Positions 6,027-13,042 of a stretch of DNA of 17,129 nt are shown in pieces. The stretch comes from Actinomycetota bacterium (GTDB taxonomy: Bacteria > Actinomycetota > Humimicrobiia > Humimicrobiales > Humimicrobiaceae): NCBI GenBank assembly GCA_016927635.1, contig JAFGMJ010000009.1:1-17129 (forward strand). Direction: 5' to 3'. Made by a program: the position numbers and the translations under genes. The notes under the pieces were generated by a model, which made no database searches, was not told the origin of the DNA, and worked only from the letters and a program-made list of their open reading frames with translations. The first letter of the stretch is position 1; each line of letters starts with the position of its first letter.

Positions 6027-8211
6027 AAATAAAAATTTAAAGGTAAAAACAAAGGAATTAATAAAATCTGGTGAGTATGAAAGCATAAACAGCCCAAAAG
6101 GTTTTTTATGGAAGTATTTTTCATTCAGAAGCAAAACTGCGCAAAGAATATATGTTTTTATTTTGACTGCAGTGGCAATAGCGGCAATACTTTCATATAA
6201 TTATACCCCTGATATTGGAATTGAGCTTGATAGACCCAGTCCGCGAACAATTAAAGCCAACCAGAATATTCAATTTGAAAATACAGCCAGAACAGAAGAA
6301 GACCGTAATAAAAATGAAGCACAGGTTGAAGATGTTTATGAATATGATACTGAAGTCCTTAACGGAAGGGAAGGAGTTCTTTATCAGATCAAGTATTTTT
6401 TCCTGCTTGGACAGATAGTAAAGACAAAAGAGGATAAAACTGATGCTGAAAAGATTACATATCTTACAAATCTTTTTGGAAACAGCTATCCTGAATCAGC
6501 TGTAAGCTCATTGCTTGGGCTGACTCTTGAAGAAAATAAAATCCTGATGGAGCAGACTTCAAATGTCGCAAAAGATATAATGGGTGAAAAGATAAAGCCG
6601 ACTGAAGTCGATTTCGTAAAAAGTACAGTCAGTGACATAGTAATCAATAATACAAATATACCTTCGCCCTTAAAGCCACTTGCAATATCAGTTCTTCAGG
6701 CAAATATAAAGCCCACTGCAACTTTCAGTCCTGAAGCGACCGAGAAAGCAAGACAGGAAGCAAGGCTTAAAACACCACCTCATATGGTGAGCATACTTGA
6801 AGGGCAGATAATTGTTTCTGAAGGTGATATTGTTGAAGAGGATGACATTATAATATTGCAGAAACTGGGTCTTCTGGAGCAGGAAATAAACTGGACAAGA
6901 TACCTTTATATTTCCCTTGTGGTCCTGGCTATTGTGACAATGCTTGGCCTTTATCTCCATAAGTTTGAAATTGCAATATATAATAATATAAGAAAGTTAC
7001 TGATGATATCAATCTTTCTTGTAGTTTTTATGGGTATAATCAAAGGCCTAAACACCCTTGCTTCAATACATCTGAATCTTTGGAACTATCTTTTCCCAAT
7101 AATTGCAGTTTCAATTATCATGACGATAGTTTTTAATGCCAATCTGGGCATAATCATCACGGTAAGTCTTGCATTTTTCGCAGGAATAGTTACAAATATG
7201 GATTTCAGCCTTACAATAGCATATATGATAGGCGGGATCTTTTCCACATATCTTATTTCCAATTATTCACAGAGATCCGGGATAATGAGAAGCGGTTTTA
7301 TAAGTGCTCTTATTCTGGCTTTCATGTTTTTTATTGTAAATCTTTTCAGTGCCCAGCCTGCAACTATAGCACTTTACACAGCTATGGGGCTTTTAAATGG
7401 TGTAATATGCGCAATACTTGCAATCGGGCTGATGCCTTTTATTGAGTCGGCTTTTAAAATAGTCACAGCAATGGGTCTTCTTGAACTTTCTCACACAGAC
7501 CAGCCCATTTTAAAAGAAATGCTGATAAAAGCGCCAGGCACATATAATCATAGCCTGCTTGTATCTCATCTTTCAGAAAATGCCGCCAAAGCAGTTGGAG
7601 CTGATTCGCTTCTTGTAAAAGTAGCAGCTCTGTATCATGATCTCGGCAAAATGAGAAGGCCTGAATATTTTTACGAGAATCAGGGGGCAATGGATAACGT
7701 CCATGACAAGCTTAACCCTTCCATGAGTAAAAATATACTGGCCAGTCATATAAGGGACGGTGTTGAAGATGCAATAAAAAATAAATTGCCCAGAAGAGTA
7801 ATTTCGGTTATTGCCCAGCATCATGGCACATCACTTATGACATATTTTTATGAAAAACAGAAAGACCTGGAAACAATAAGGACCTCAAACGGAAACTCAG
7901 CGCTTGTTGAGAGCCATTTCAGATATCAGACGAAAAAGCCCCAGACAAAGGAAGCAGCAATTCTAATGCTTGCTGATGCCTCAGAAGCTGCTGTCAGGTC
8001 CATTGAAGAGATAACTCCAAAAAAAGTCGAGCAGATGGTCGATTATATATTTGACAATAAAATAAAAGATGGCCAGCTTAATGAAGCTGAAATAACTTTA
8101 AGAGAGATAAATATTGTAAAACAGAGTTTAAAAGACGGCCTGATATCCATTTATCATTCAAGGCTTACATATCCGGGACAGAATTTAAAAGCTGTGGGAA
8201 ATGGCACTTAA
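6016..8211 (+). CDS. pgpH: Membrane HD-domain phosphodiesterase (PgpH/YqfF family, 7TM-HD)
   Basis: In Listeria, PgpH degrades the second messenger c-di-AMP to pApA. The same role is inferred here from architecture. The 731-residue product has a single membrane segment at about residues 45-61. An extracellular 7TMR-HDED-type domain of about 230 residues follows. A cluster of hydrophobic segments spans roughly 296-480 (7TM part). The cytoplasmic HD domain holds metal-binding candidates H512, H541-D542 (in YHDLGK), H602-H603 (in QHHGT) and D654 (in MLADASEAA). Length and order match full-length family members. The ATG at 6016 is preceded by AGGAG at 7 nt and lies inside the end of phoH, so the two are coupled. 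No c-di-AMP cyclase is in view, so the signalling partner must be elsewhere. A 99-nt gap follows before ybeY, in which I see no terminator or convincing promoter. Confidence 0.92.
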   Translation: MIAKNKNLKVKTKELIKSGEYESINSPKGFLWKYFSFRSKTAQRIYVFILTAVAIAAILSYNYTPDIGIELDRPSPRTIKANQNIQFENTARTEEDRNKNEAQVEDVYEYDTEVLNGREGVLYQIKYFFLLGQIVKTKEDKTDAEKITYLTNLFGNSYPESAVSSLLGLTLEENKILMEQTSNVAKDIMGEKIKPTEVDFVKSTVSDIVINNTNIPSPLKPLAISVLQANIKPTATFSPEATEKARQEARLKTPPHMVSILEGQIIVSEGDIVEEDDIIILQKLGLLEQEINWTRYLYISLVVLAIVTMLGLYLHKFEIAIYNNIRKLLMISIFLVVFMGIIKGLNTLASIHLNLWNYLFPIIAVSIIMTIVFNANLGIIITVSLAFFAGIVTNMDFSLTIAYMIGGIFSTYLISNYSQRSGIMRSGFISALILAFMFFIVNLFSAQPATIALYTAMGLLNGVICAILAIGLMPFIESAFKIVTAMGLLELSHTDQPILKEMLIKAPGTYNHSLLVSHLSENAAKAVGADSLLVKVAALYHDLGKMRRPEYFYENQGAMDNVHDKLNPSMSKNILASHIRDGVEDAIKNKLPRRVISVIAQHHGTSLMTYFYEKQKDLETIRTSNGNSALVESHFRYQTKKPQTKEAAILMLADASEAAVRSIEEITPKKVEQMVDYIFDNKIKDGQLNEAEITLREINIVKQSLKDGLISIYHSRLTYPGQNLKAVGNGT

Positions 8212-8310
8212 GAAATTTGCCATAGCCTAAAATAATTATGTTTCGGTTTATCTATTTTGATTTACCGGGATTTTTGTACGGTTAAAAAATAATATAACGG
8301 GATTATAATA

Positions 8311-8883
8311 TTGAAAGTAATTTTTATAAACAAGCAAAAAATAATTAATCTTGAATCTGCGTTATTAAAAAAGATTGCTGTTTATGTAGCAGATAAATTT
8401 GACTCAAATAAAAATACAGAAGTGAATATAATATTTGTAGATTCCGGCGAAATAAGTGAACTTAACCGCAAATACAGAAATGTTAATGGCCCCACAGACG
8501 TGATTTCTTTTTCATACAGGGAATCAATTAAACCTGATGGATTCAAAGTGCCTGCCGATACTGATGAAATGATAGAAAAATATGGTTTTAATGTTGTCGG
8601 GGAAATAATAATCTGTCCGGAAATAGCTGCCAGTAATGCTTCTATAAGGTCTGCCGGAGTTTACGATGTTGATAATGTAAAAATCACTGCTTCGAAGAAC
8701 ATGGATAATATTTCCGGAAAATCAAGGCAAGAATGGGATGTTTCAAAAGAAATAGCTTTGCTTATAATACATGGCATACTGCATCTTTACGGCTATGATC
8801 ATGAAAATGACATTGATTTTGAATCAATGGACAGCTTACAGAACACGATATTAAAAGATGTGCTTTTAAGATTTTTCCCCTGA
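8311..8883 (+). CDS. ybeY: Endoribonuclease YbeY (16S rRNA maturation), with two insertions
   Basis: Metal-dependent endoribonuclease needed for 16S rRNA 3'-end maturation and ribosome quality control. The zinc-binding motif H-x3-H-x5-H is intact as H154, H158 and H164 in HGILHLYGYDH. The upstream signatures LNRKYRNVNGPTDVISFSY and GEIIICPEIA are typical. At 190 residues it is longer than the usual 150-165. The excess lies in two hydrophilic stretches, about residues 71-94 (before GEIII) and 115-143 (before the zinc motif). Neither touches the catalytic residues, so the enzyme should be active. The start is TTG 8311, with only a weak GGG 9 nt upstream; the first residues KVIFINKQK form the expected beta strand. 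It follows pgpH and is the last gene before an AT-rich gap with a terminator-like hairpin. Confidence 0.92.
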   Translation: MKVIFINKQKIINLESALLKKIAVYVADKFDSNKNTEVNIIFVDSGEISELNRKYRNVNGPTDVISFSYRESIKPDGFKVPADTDEMIEKYGFNVVGEIIICPEIAASNASIRSAGVYDVDNVKITASKNMDNISGKSRQEWDVSKEIALLIIHGILHLYGYDHENDIDFESMDSLQNTILKDVLLRFFP

Positions 8884-8929
8884 TAAAAAATCATTCAATG
8901 TCAATAATTTCTACTTAACTCTGTTTTAT

Positions 8930-8961
8930 TTGACTGAAAGCAAGTCAATCTTCGTTTTTTT
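8930..8961 (+). terminator. Probable intrinsic terminator after ybeY
   Basis: TTGACT (8930-8935) pairs with AGTCAA (8943-8948) around a 7-nt loop. After 6 nt comes a run of seven T (8955-8961) and further T-rich sequence. The stem is short and only one third GC, but the position 47 nt after the ybeY stop suits a terminator. Confidence 0.45.
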
Positions 8962-8986
8962 ATTTTTAATTTTTTCATTAATTTTA

Positions 8987-9015
8987 TTGACACATAATGT
9001 AAAATTAAATAAAGA
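8987..9015 (+). promoter_or_regulatory. Promoter candidate for the acetyltransferase gene
   Basis: A perfect -35 TTGACA (8987-8992) is followed after 17 nt by TAAAGA (9010-9015), a weak -10. Transcription would start near 9022, leaving a leader of only about 16 nt before ATG 9038, where no clear Shine-Dalgarno is seen. Confidence 0.4.
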
Positions 9016-9037
9016 TATGTTTTTGTCTTAAAAGATT

Positions 9038-9505
9038 ATGAGCAATAATAATGTAAACTTTAAGATTATAAGAGACTTTGACTGCGGGCTTATTGGAACC
9101 ATACAAAAGCTGGAAATTGAAAATCTGGGTCAGGATGCTGCGCTTAATGAGTGGCAGATACCAGTTATTATCAGGTATGGCAGATTTATAACAGCAATTA
9201 ATCAAAATAACGAAATAATAGGAGTATGCCAGGCCATCAGATGCTGGCAAAATAAAAAAACTGCATTCATTCATTCTTTTTATATTGTTGACGGTTTCAG
9301 GGGCATAGGTTTAGGTAAAATGTTTTTAAAATATGTTGCAGAACTTTTTAAAAGTGAAGATTTCGACAGCATAGAGCTTACAGCAGTTCCCGAAAACATT
9401 GCAGCAGTCAGTCTTTACAAGGGCTGTGGTTTTGAGATAGTCAAAACCGAATTTGATGAATACGGCAGAGGCAGAAACAGGTATCTGATGAAGCTTATAC
9501 TGTGA
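9038..9505 (+). CDS. GNAT-family N-acetyltransferase, substrate unknown
   Basis: The 155-residue product has the GNAT fold pattern. A strand FITAINQNNEIIGVCQAIR comes first. Then a strand ending in FIHSFYIVDGFRG leads into acetyl-CoA motif A, R88-x-x-G91-x-G93 (RGIGLGKMFL). ELTAVPENIAAVSLYKGCGFE follows, the classic C-terminal segment in which an Asn and a Tyr usually contact the cofactor. The substrate cannot be read from sequence; the N-terminal 60 residues (IGTIQKLEIENLGQDAALNEW) do not match RimI or another named subfamily that I recognise. It sits between ybeY and era, where Bacillota usually have diacylglycerol kinase and cytidine deaminase genes. A terminator-like hairpin and a promoter-like sequence lie just upstream, so it may start its own unit. 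The fold is sure, the role unknown. Confidence 0.85.
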   Translation: MSNNNVNFKIIRDFDCGLIGTIQKLEIENLGQDAALNEWQIPVIIRYGRFITAINQNNEIIGVCQAIRCWQNKKTAFIHSFYIVDGFRGIGLGKMFLKYVAELFKSEDFDSIELTAVPENIAAVSLYKGCGFEIVKTEFDEYGRGRNRYLMKLIL

Positions 9506-9544
9506 ATTCAGTAAATTATTAAAAAATGCTGGAAAGTACCGCAG

Positions 9545-10450
9545 ATGTTTAAATCAGGATTTATTGGAATGACGGGCCGGACAAATGTCGGCAAATCAAC
9601 TATTATAAATACTATCCTCAATAAAAATGTTGTCATTGTATCTGATAAGCCTCAGACAACAAGGAACAGGATAAACTGCATATATAATACTGATGATGCG
9701 CAGGCAATATTTGTGGATTGTCCGGGATTTTTTAAACCAAAGGATTTGCTTGGCGAAAAATTAAATATGATAATATATAAGGTTTTGGATGACGTGGATT
9801 TGATTGTTGTATTGGCCGATGCATCAAAAGGTATAGGCACAGGCGATCTCTATGTTTTTGATAAAATAAAAAACAGAACCAGGCCAAAAATACTTGCCCT
9901 CAATAAAATAGACCTGCTAAATGAAAAAGAAAAAAGATCAGTTATCGATTCATTGCCTGAATTAAAAAACAAATTCAGTTTTTTTAAAAACATAATACCA
10001 GTTTCAGCATCAACAGGGGAAAATGTTTCATTTCTTTTAAATACAATAATAGATTACCTGCCTGAAGGGCCTGAATATTTTCCTTCAGGCACAGTCACTG
10101 ATATGCCCTTGAATAAAATGATATCGGAAATAATTAGGGAAAAATTATCAGAAAATCTGTTTGAGGAATTGCCTCACAGTGTGAATGTAGAAGTGGAAAG
10201 TATCGAAAAAACAAGAACCGGTAAAAATGAAGAAATAAGCAAAATAGACTGCAGCATATTTGTTGAAAAAAAATCTCATAAGCCAATGATAATCGGCAAA
10301 TCAGGCAGCCTGCTTAAAAAAACAGGGGAGTCCTCCAGGAAAGACCTGGAGAAGCTTTTAGGCATGAAAGTATATCTTTCGCTTTGGGTTAAAGTTTTGG
10401 AAAATTGGACAAAAAACGAAAAGTTTTTAAACAGGTTTGGATTTGATTAA
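9545..10450 (+). CDS. era: GTPase Era (30S ribosome assembly)
   Basis: Era binds the 3' end of 16S rRNA and helps finish 30S assembly. The 301-residue product is full length. GTPase motifs: G1 GRTNVGKS at residues 11-18, G2 around the threonines of QTTRN (T38, T39), G3 DCPG at 58-61, and G4 NKID at 120-123. The C-terminal KH domain has MIIGKSGSLLKKTG (GxxG at 251-254) and KVYLSLWVKVLENW, which are diagnostic of Era. Two departures from common wording are visible: GRTNVGKS where GRPNVGKS is usual, and DCPGF where DTPGI is usual. The key Gly, Lys, Ser and Asp residues are kept. ATG 9545 is preceded by GGAAAG at 8 nt. It functionally pairs with ybeY upstream, since both act on the 16S 3' end. 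Confidence 0.96.
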   Translation: MFKSGFIGMTGRTNVGKSTIINTILNKNVVIVSDKPQTTRNRINCIYNTDDAQAIFVDCPGFFKPKDLLGEKLNMIIYKVLDDVDLIVVLADASKGIGTGDLYVFDKIKNRTRPKILALNKIDLLNEKEKRSVIDSLPELKNKFSFFKNIIPVSASTGENVSFLLNTIIDYLPEGPEYFPSGTVTDMPLNKMISEIIREKLSENLFEELPHSVNVEVESIEKTRTGKNEEISKIDCSIFVEKKSHKPMIIGKSGSLLKKTGESSRKDLEKLLGMKVYLSLWVKVLENWTKNEKFLNRFGFD

Positions 10451-10490
10451 AAATAAATAAATACTTTATTATAAAATTTAGAAAGGTAAG

Positions 10491-11201
10491 GTGGTTAAGC
10501 TGTTAACCAGAGAACAACTTGCAAAAACAATAGACCAGACTCTTTTAAGGCCGGTGGCTACAGTAAGTGAGGTTCAAAGCCTGTGCATCAGCGCCAAAAA
10601 GAACCATTTTGCCGCCGTTGTCGTAAATCCTTCATATGTGGTTGTCGCAAAAAAAATACTATCTGGCTCAGATGTAAAAGTCTGTTCAGTGGTGGGATAT
10701 CCAATGGGTGCAAATACAATTGAGACAAAAGTTTTTGAAGCAAGGGATAATGTAAAAAAAGGCGCAGACGAACTGGATGTGGTAATAAATCTTGGCATGA
10801 TAAAATCAGGCAACTTTTCTTATATAGAAAAAGAAATAGGAGTAATCATAAGCGTAATAAGGCGAGAGCAGATGGCAGAATATAATAAACAGATTAATAT
10901 AAAGATTGTAATTGAAGCAGGCGCGTTGGAAAAAGAAGAAATAATAGAAATATGTAAAATTGTTGAAGTATCAGGCGCAGATTTTATAAAAACTGCCACA
11001 GGGTTTGGAAACAGAGGCGCAGAACTTGATGACGTTAGGCTGATAAGAGAAATAGTCACCAGAAATATCGGGGTCAAAGCTGCTGGAGGCATAAGGTCTT
11101 TTAAAGATGCCCAGGCCCTGATAGATGCGGGAGCCACAAGACTTGGCACAAGCAGCGGACTGAATATAATAGATGAATATGTGGAACTTTTTGGTAAATA
11201 A
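10491..11201 (+). CDS. deoC: Deoxyribose-phosphate aldolase
   Basis: Class I aldolase that splits 2-deoxyribose 5-phosphate into glyceraldehyde 3-phosphate and acetaldehyde, in deoxynucleoside breakdown. The 236-residue length is normal for the short bacterial type. Schiff-base lysine K167 lies in DFIKTATGFG, the second active-site lysine K196 in KAAGGIRS, and the proton-relay aspartate D96 in ADELDVVIN. VVGYPMGANTIETKVFEA is a further family signature. The start is GTG 10491, preceded by GAAAGG at 4 nt. The sequence AAGGTGG at 10488-10494 just before CTG 10500 leaves a small doubt about the start. It lies 40 nt after era and 2 nt before recO, so the three are probably co-transcribed. No other deoxynucleoside genes are in view. 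Confidence 0.95.
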   Translation: MVKLLTREQLAKTIDQTLLRPVATVSEVQSLCISAKKNHFAAVVVNPSYVVVAKKILSGSDVKVCSVVGYPMGANTIETKVFEARDNVKKGADELDVVINLGMIKSGNFSYIEKEIGVIISVIRREQMAEYNKQINIKIVIEAGALEKEEIIEICKIVEVSGADFIKTATGFGNRGAELDDVRLIREIVTRNIGVKAAGGIRSFKDAQALIDAGATRLGTSSGLNIIDEYVELFGK

Positions 11202-11203
11202 AA

Positions 11204-12016
11204 ATGTCTTCCTATAAGACTGAAGCAATAGTACTTAAGTCCTATAACCTTGGTGAAGCCGATAAAATACTGAAGCTTTTTTCAAATGATAAGGGACTTC
11301 TAAATGCTGTTGCCAAAGGCGCCAGGAAAATCAAAAGCAAATTTGGGGGAAGGCTTGAGCTTTTTAATGTACTGGAGCTTGAAATTTCAGCGGGCAGGAA
11401 CCTGGATATTATTAACCAGGCAGAACTTAAAAAAAATTTTTCGCTTATACCGTCAGATTTCAATAAATTTATTTTCGCACAGTTTATCTGCGAAGTTGTT
11501 TTAAAGACACATTTCAGCGAAGCTGAAATGAGTCCGGTTATTTTTAAACTTTTGTGCGCCTGCCTAAAAAGCATAGACTCTTCAAAAGAAAAAGATATAA
11601 ATGAATTGCAAAAGATATCTGTTTTTTTTATTGCCAAATTTTTAAAAATAACCGGTTACCCTCCGCTTATATATTCATGCAGTGTTTGCGGAAAAAAAAT
11701 TAAACCACAATCTTTTACTGTTTACCCTGCAAATAAAAAAAACAGTAATATCTATTTTTCAATAAGGCTTGGAGGCATATTGTGTGAAAACTGCGAAAAA
11801 AATATTAAAAATATTACTGATATGAAAAAAATGATCGATTTTAAAAGTTATGATTTTCTATGCACCCTTTTTAACGAAAAAATGAAAATATGCATGGAGT
11901 CGCATATATCTTCGGTGGAACTTGATGAAATTTTTGGCCTGCTTGAAGAATACTTAAAGTATCATTATGATTTGAGTATAAATACTGCAGTTTATTTAAA
12001 AAGTATAAAAGAATAA
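11204..12016 (+). CDS. recO: DNA repair protein RecO
   Basis: Recombination mediator that works with RecR (and RecF) to load RecA onto SSB-coated single-stranded DNA. The 270-residue product shows the N-terminal OB fold (KTEAIVLKSYNLGEADKILKLFS, then AKGARKIKSKFGGRLELF), which is diagnostic. A helical middle follows. The zinc-finger cysteines are complete: C159-x2-C162 in CSVCGKKI and C194-x2-C197 in LCENCEKN. ATG 11204 is only 2 nt after the deoC stop, with no clear Shine-Dalgarno, so translation is probably coupled to deoC. recO after era and before glyQ is a common order in Bacillota. It seems to end its unit. Confidence 0.93.
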   Translation: MSSYKTEAIVLKSYNLGEADKILKLFSNDKGLLNAVAKGARKIKSKFGGRLELFNVLELEISAGRNLDIINQAELKKNFSLIPSDFNKFIFAQFICEVVLKTHFSEAEMSPVIFKLLCACLKSIDSSKEKDINELQKISVFFIAKFLKITGYPPLIYSCSVCGKKIKPQSFTVYPANKKNSNIYFSIRLGGILCENCEKNIKNITDMKKMIDFKSYDFLCTLFNEKMKICMESHISSVELDEIFGLLEEYLKYHYDLSINTAVYLKSIKE

Positions 12017-12029
12017 TTTCTTTTCTTTT

Positions 12030-12054
12030 TTATCCTTAAAAAAAACCAGGATAA
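12030..12054. repeat. 7-bp inverted repeat between recO and glyQ
   Basis: TTATCCT (12030-12036) is mirrored by AGGATAA (12048-12054) with an 11-nt A-rich loop. No T run follows on either strand, so it is not a standard terminator. It ends 5 nt before the -35 of the glyQ promoter candidate and could be an operator, or chance. Confidence 0.4.
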
Positions 12055-12059
12055 TCAAA

Positions 12060-12088
12060 TTGACTATTAACTGCAATATCATTAAAAT
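12060..12088 (+). promoter_or_regulatory. Promoter candidate for glyQS, probably giving a leaderless mRNA
   Basis: TTGACT (12060-12065), a 17-nt spacer and TAAAAT (12083-12088) form the best promoter match in the window. Only 9 nt separate the -10 from ATG 12098, so transcription would start within about 3 nt of the start codon. No Shine-Dalgarno is present before glyQ. Confidence 0.6.
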
Positions 12089-12097
12089 TAGAAAATT

Positions 12098-12979
12098 ATG
12101 AACTTCCAGGATATAATTTTTAATCTTCAAAAATACTGGGCAGGCAAAGGATGTATTATAAGGCAGCCGCTTGACCTTGAAAAAGGCGCTGGCACATTTA
12201 ACGCGGATACTTTTTTGCGATGCCTTGGCCCTGAACCATGGAATGTGGCCTATGTTGAACCCAGCAGAAGGCCCACTGACGGCAGATATGGCGAAAACCC
12301 TTTCAGGACACAGTTTTATTACCAGTTCCAGGTTCTTTTAAAACCTTCTCCTGATGACGTAGTTGAACAGTATCTTGGCTCTCTTGAGCAGCTTGGAATA
12401 GAGCTTGACAGCCATGATATCAGGTTTGTCGAGGATGACTGGCAGTCTCCCACTATTGGAGCTGCAGGACTTGGCTGGGAAGTATGGGCTGACGGTATGG
12501 AAATAACCCAGTTTACATATTTTCAGCAGATGGGCGGTTTTTCATTAAAGCCTGTTTCAGCAGAACTGACATACGGCCTGGAAAGAATTGCAATGTATCT
12601 GCAGGATAAGGATAGTTTCTGGGAACTGAAATGGAACGATAGTCTTACTTACGGGGATGTGCTTCTTGATTCTGAAAAACAGTGGTCGGAATATAATTTT
12701 GAAGTCGCTGATATAGAAATGCTGCAGGATCTTTTTATCAGATATGAAAATGAATTTCACAGCGTAATCAAAAAAAATCTGGTTTATCCTGCTCATGAAT
12801 ATGTGCTTAAATGTTCGCACATCTTTAATCTCCTGGATGCAAGGGAGGCGGTCAGCGTAGCGGAGAGAACGCTTTACATAGCAAAGGTGAGAAATCTTGC
12901 AAAATCGCTGTGCGCCGAATATTTAAGGCAGAGAGAGGATGCGGGCTATCCGCTCCTGCGCAGTAATATCTCCGGATAA
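12098..12979 (+). CDS. glyQ: Glycyl-tRNA synthetase, alpha subunit
   Basis: Catalytic subunit of the bacterial alpha2-beta2 class II glycyl-tRNA synthetase; it activates glycine with ATP. The 293-residue product follows the family closely from end to end. It has [18 protein letters not shown] at the start. [20 protein letters not shown] and [11 protein letters not shown] then carry motif 2 and the ATP site. [29 protein letters not shown] and [13 protein letters not shown] (motif 3) complete the core. The family signature [15 protein letters not shown] is near the C terminus. There is no T-box riboswitch ahead: only 81 nt separate it from recO, and no AGGGTGG-like anti-acceptor sequence is seen. 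Control in Bacillota style is therefore unlikely. The beta subunit follows after 63 nt. Confidence 0.97.
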   Translation: MNFQDIIFNLQKYWAGKGCIIRQPLDLEKGAGTFNADTFLRCLGPEPWNVAYVEPSRRPTDGRYGENPFRTQFYYQFQVLLKPSPDDVVEQYLGSLEQLGIELDSHDIRFVEDDWQSPTIGAAGLGWEVWADGMEITQFTYFQQMGGFSLKPVSAELTYGLERIAMYLQDKDSFWELKWNDSLTYGDVLLDSEKQWSEYNFEVADIEMLQDLFIRYENEFHSVIKKNLVYPAHEYVLKCSHIFNLLDAREAVSVAERTLYIAKVRNLAKSLCAEYLRQREDAGYPLLRSNISG

Positions 12980-13042
12980 AGACTGGCTGTGTTTTTAAGT
13001 ATATGTTTAAGAAAATAATACAAATAAAAGAAATTTACAGAT

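Noticed and set aside
8304..8309. TATAAT just before the ybeY start
   Set aside because: It ends 1 nt before the TTG start, too close even for a leaderless transcript, and there is no -35 at 16-18 nt. It is probably chance in AT-rich sequence.
8212..8310. Promoter or small RNA in the pgpH-ybeY gap
   Set aside because: TTGTAC at 8274-8279 has no -10 at a proper distance, and no stable hairpin or RNA-gene pattern is seen.
12017..12097. T-box riboswitch ahead of glyQS
   Set aside because: The gap is too short for a T-box, no anti-acceptor sequence is seen, and the only hairpin lacks a T run.
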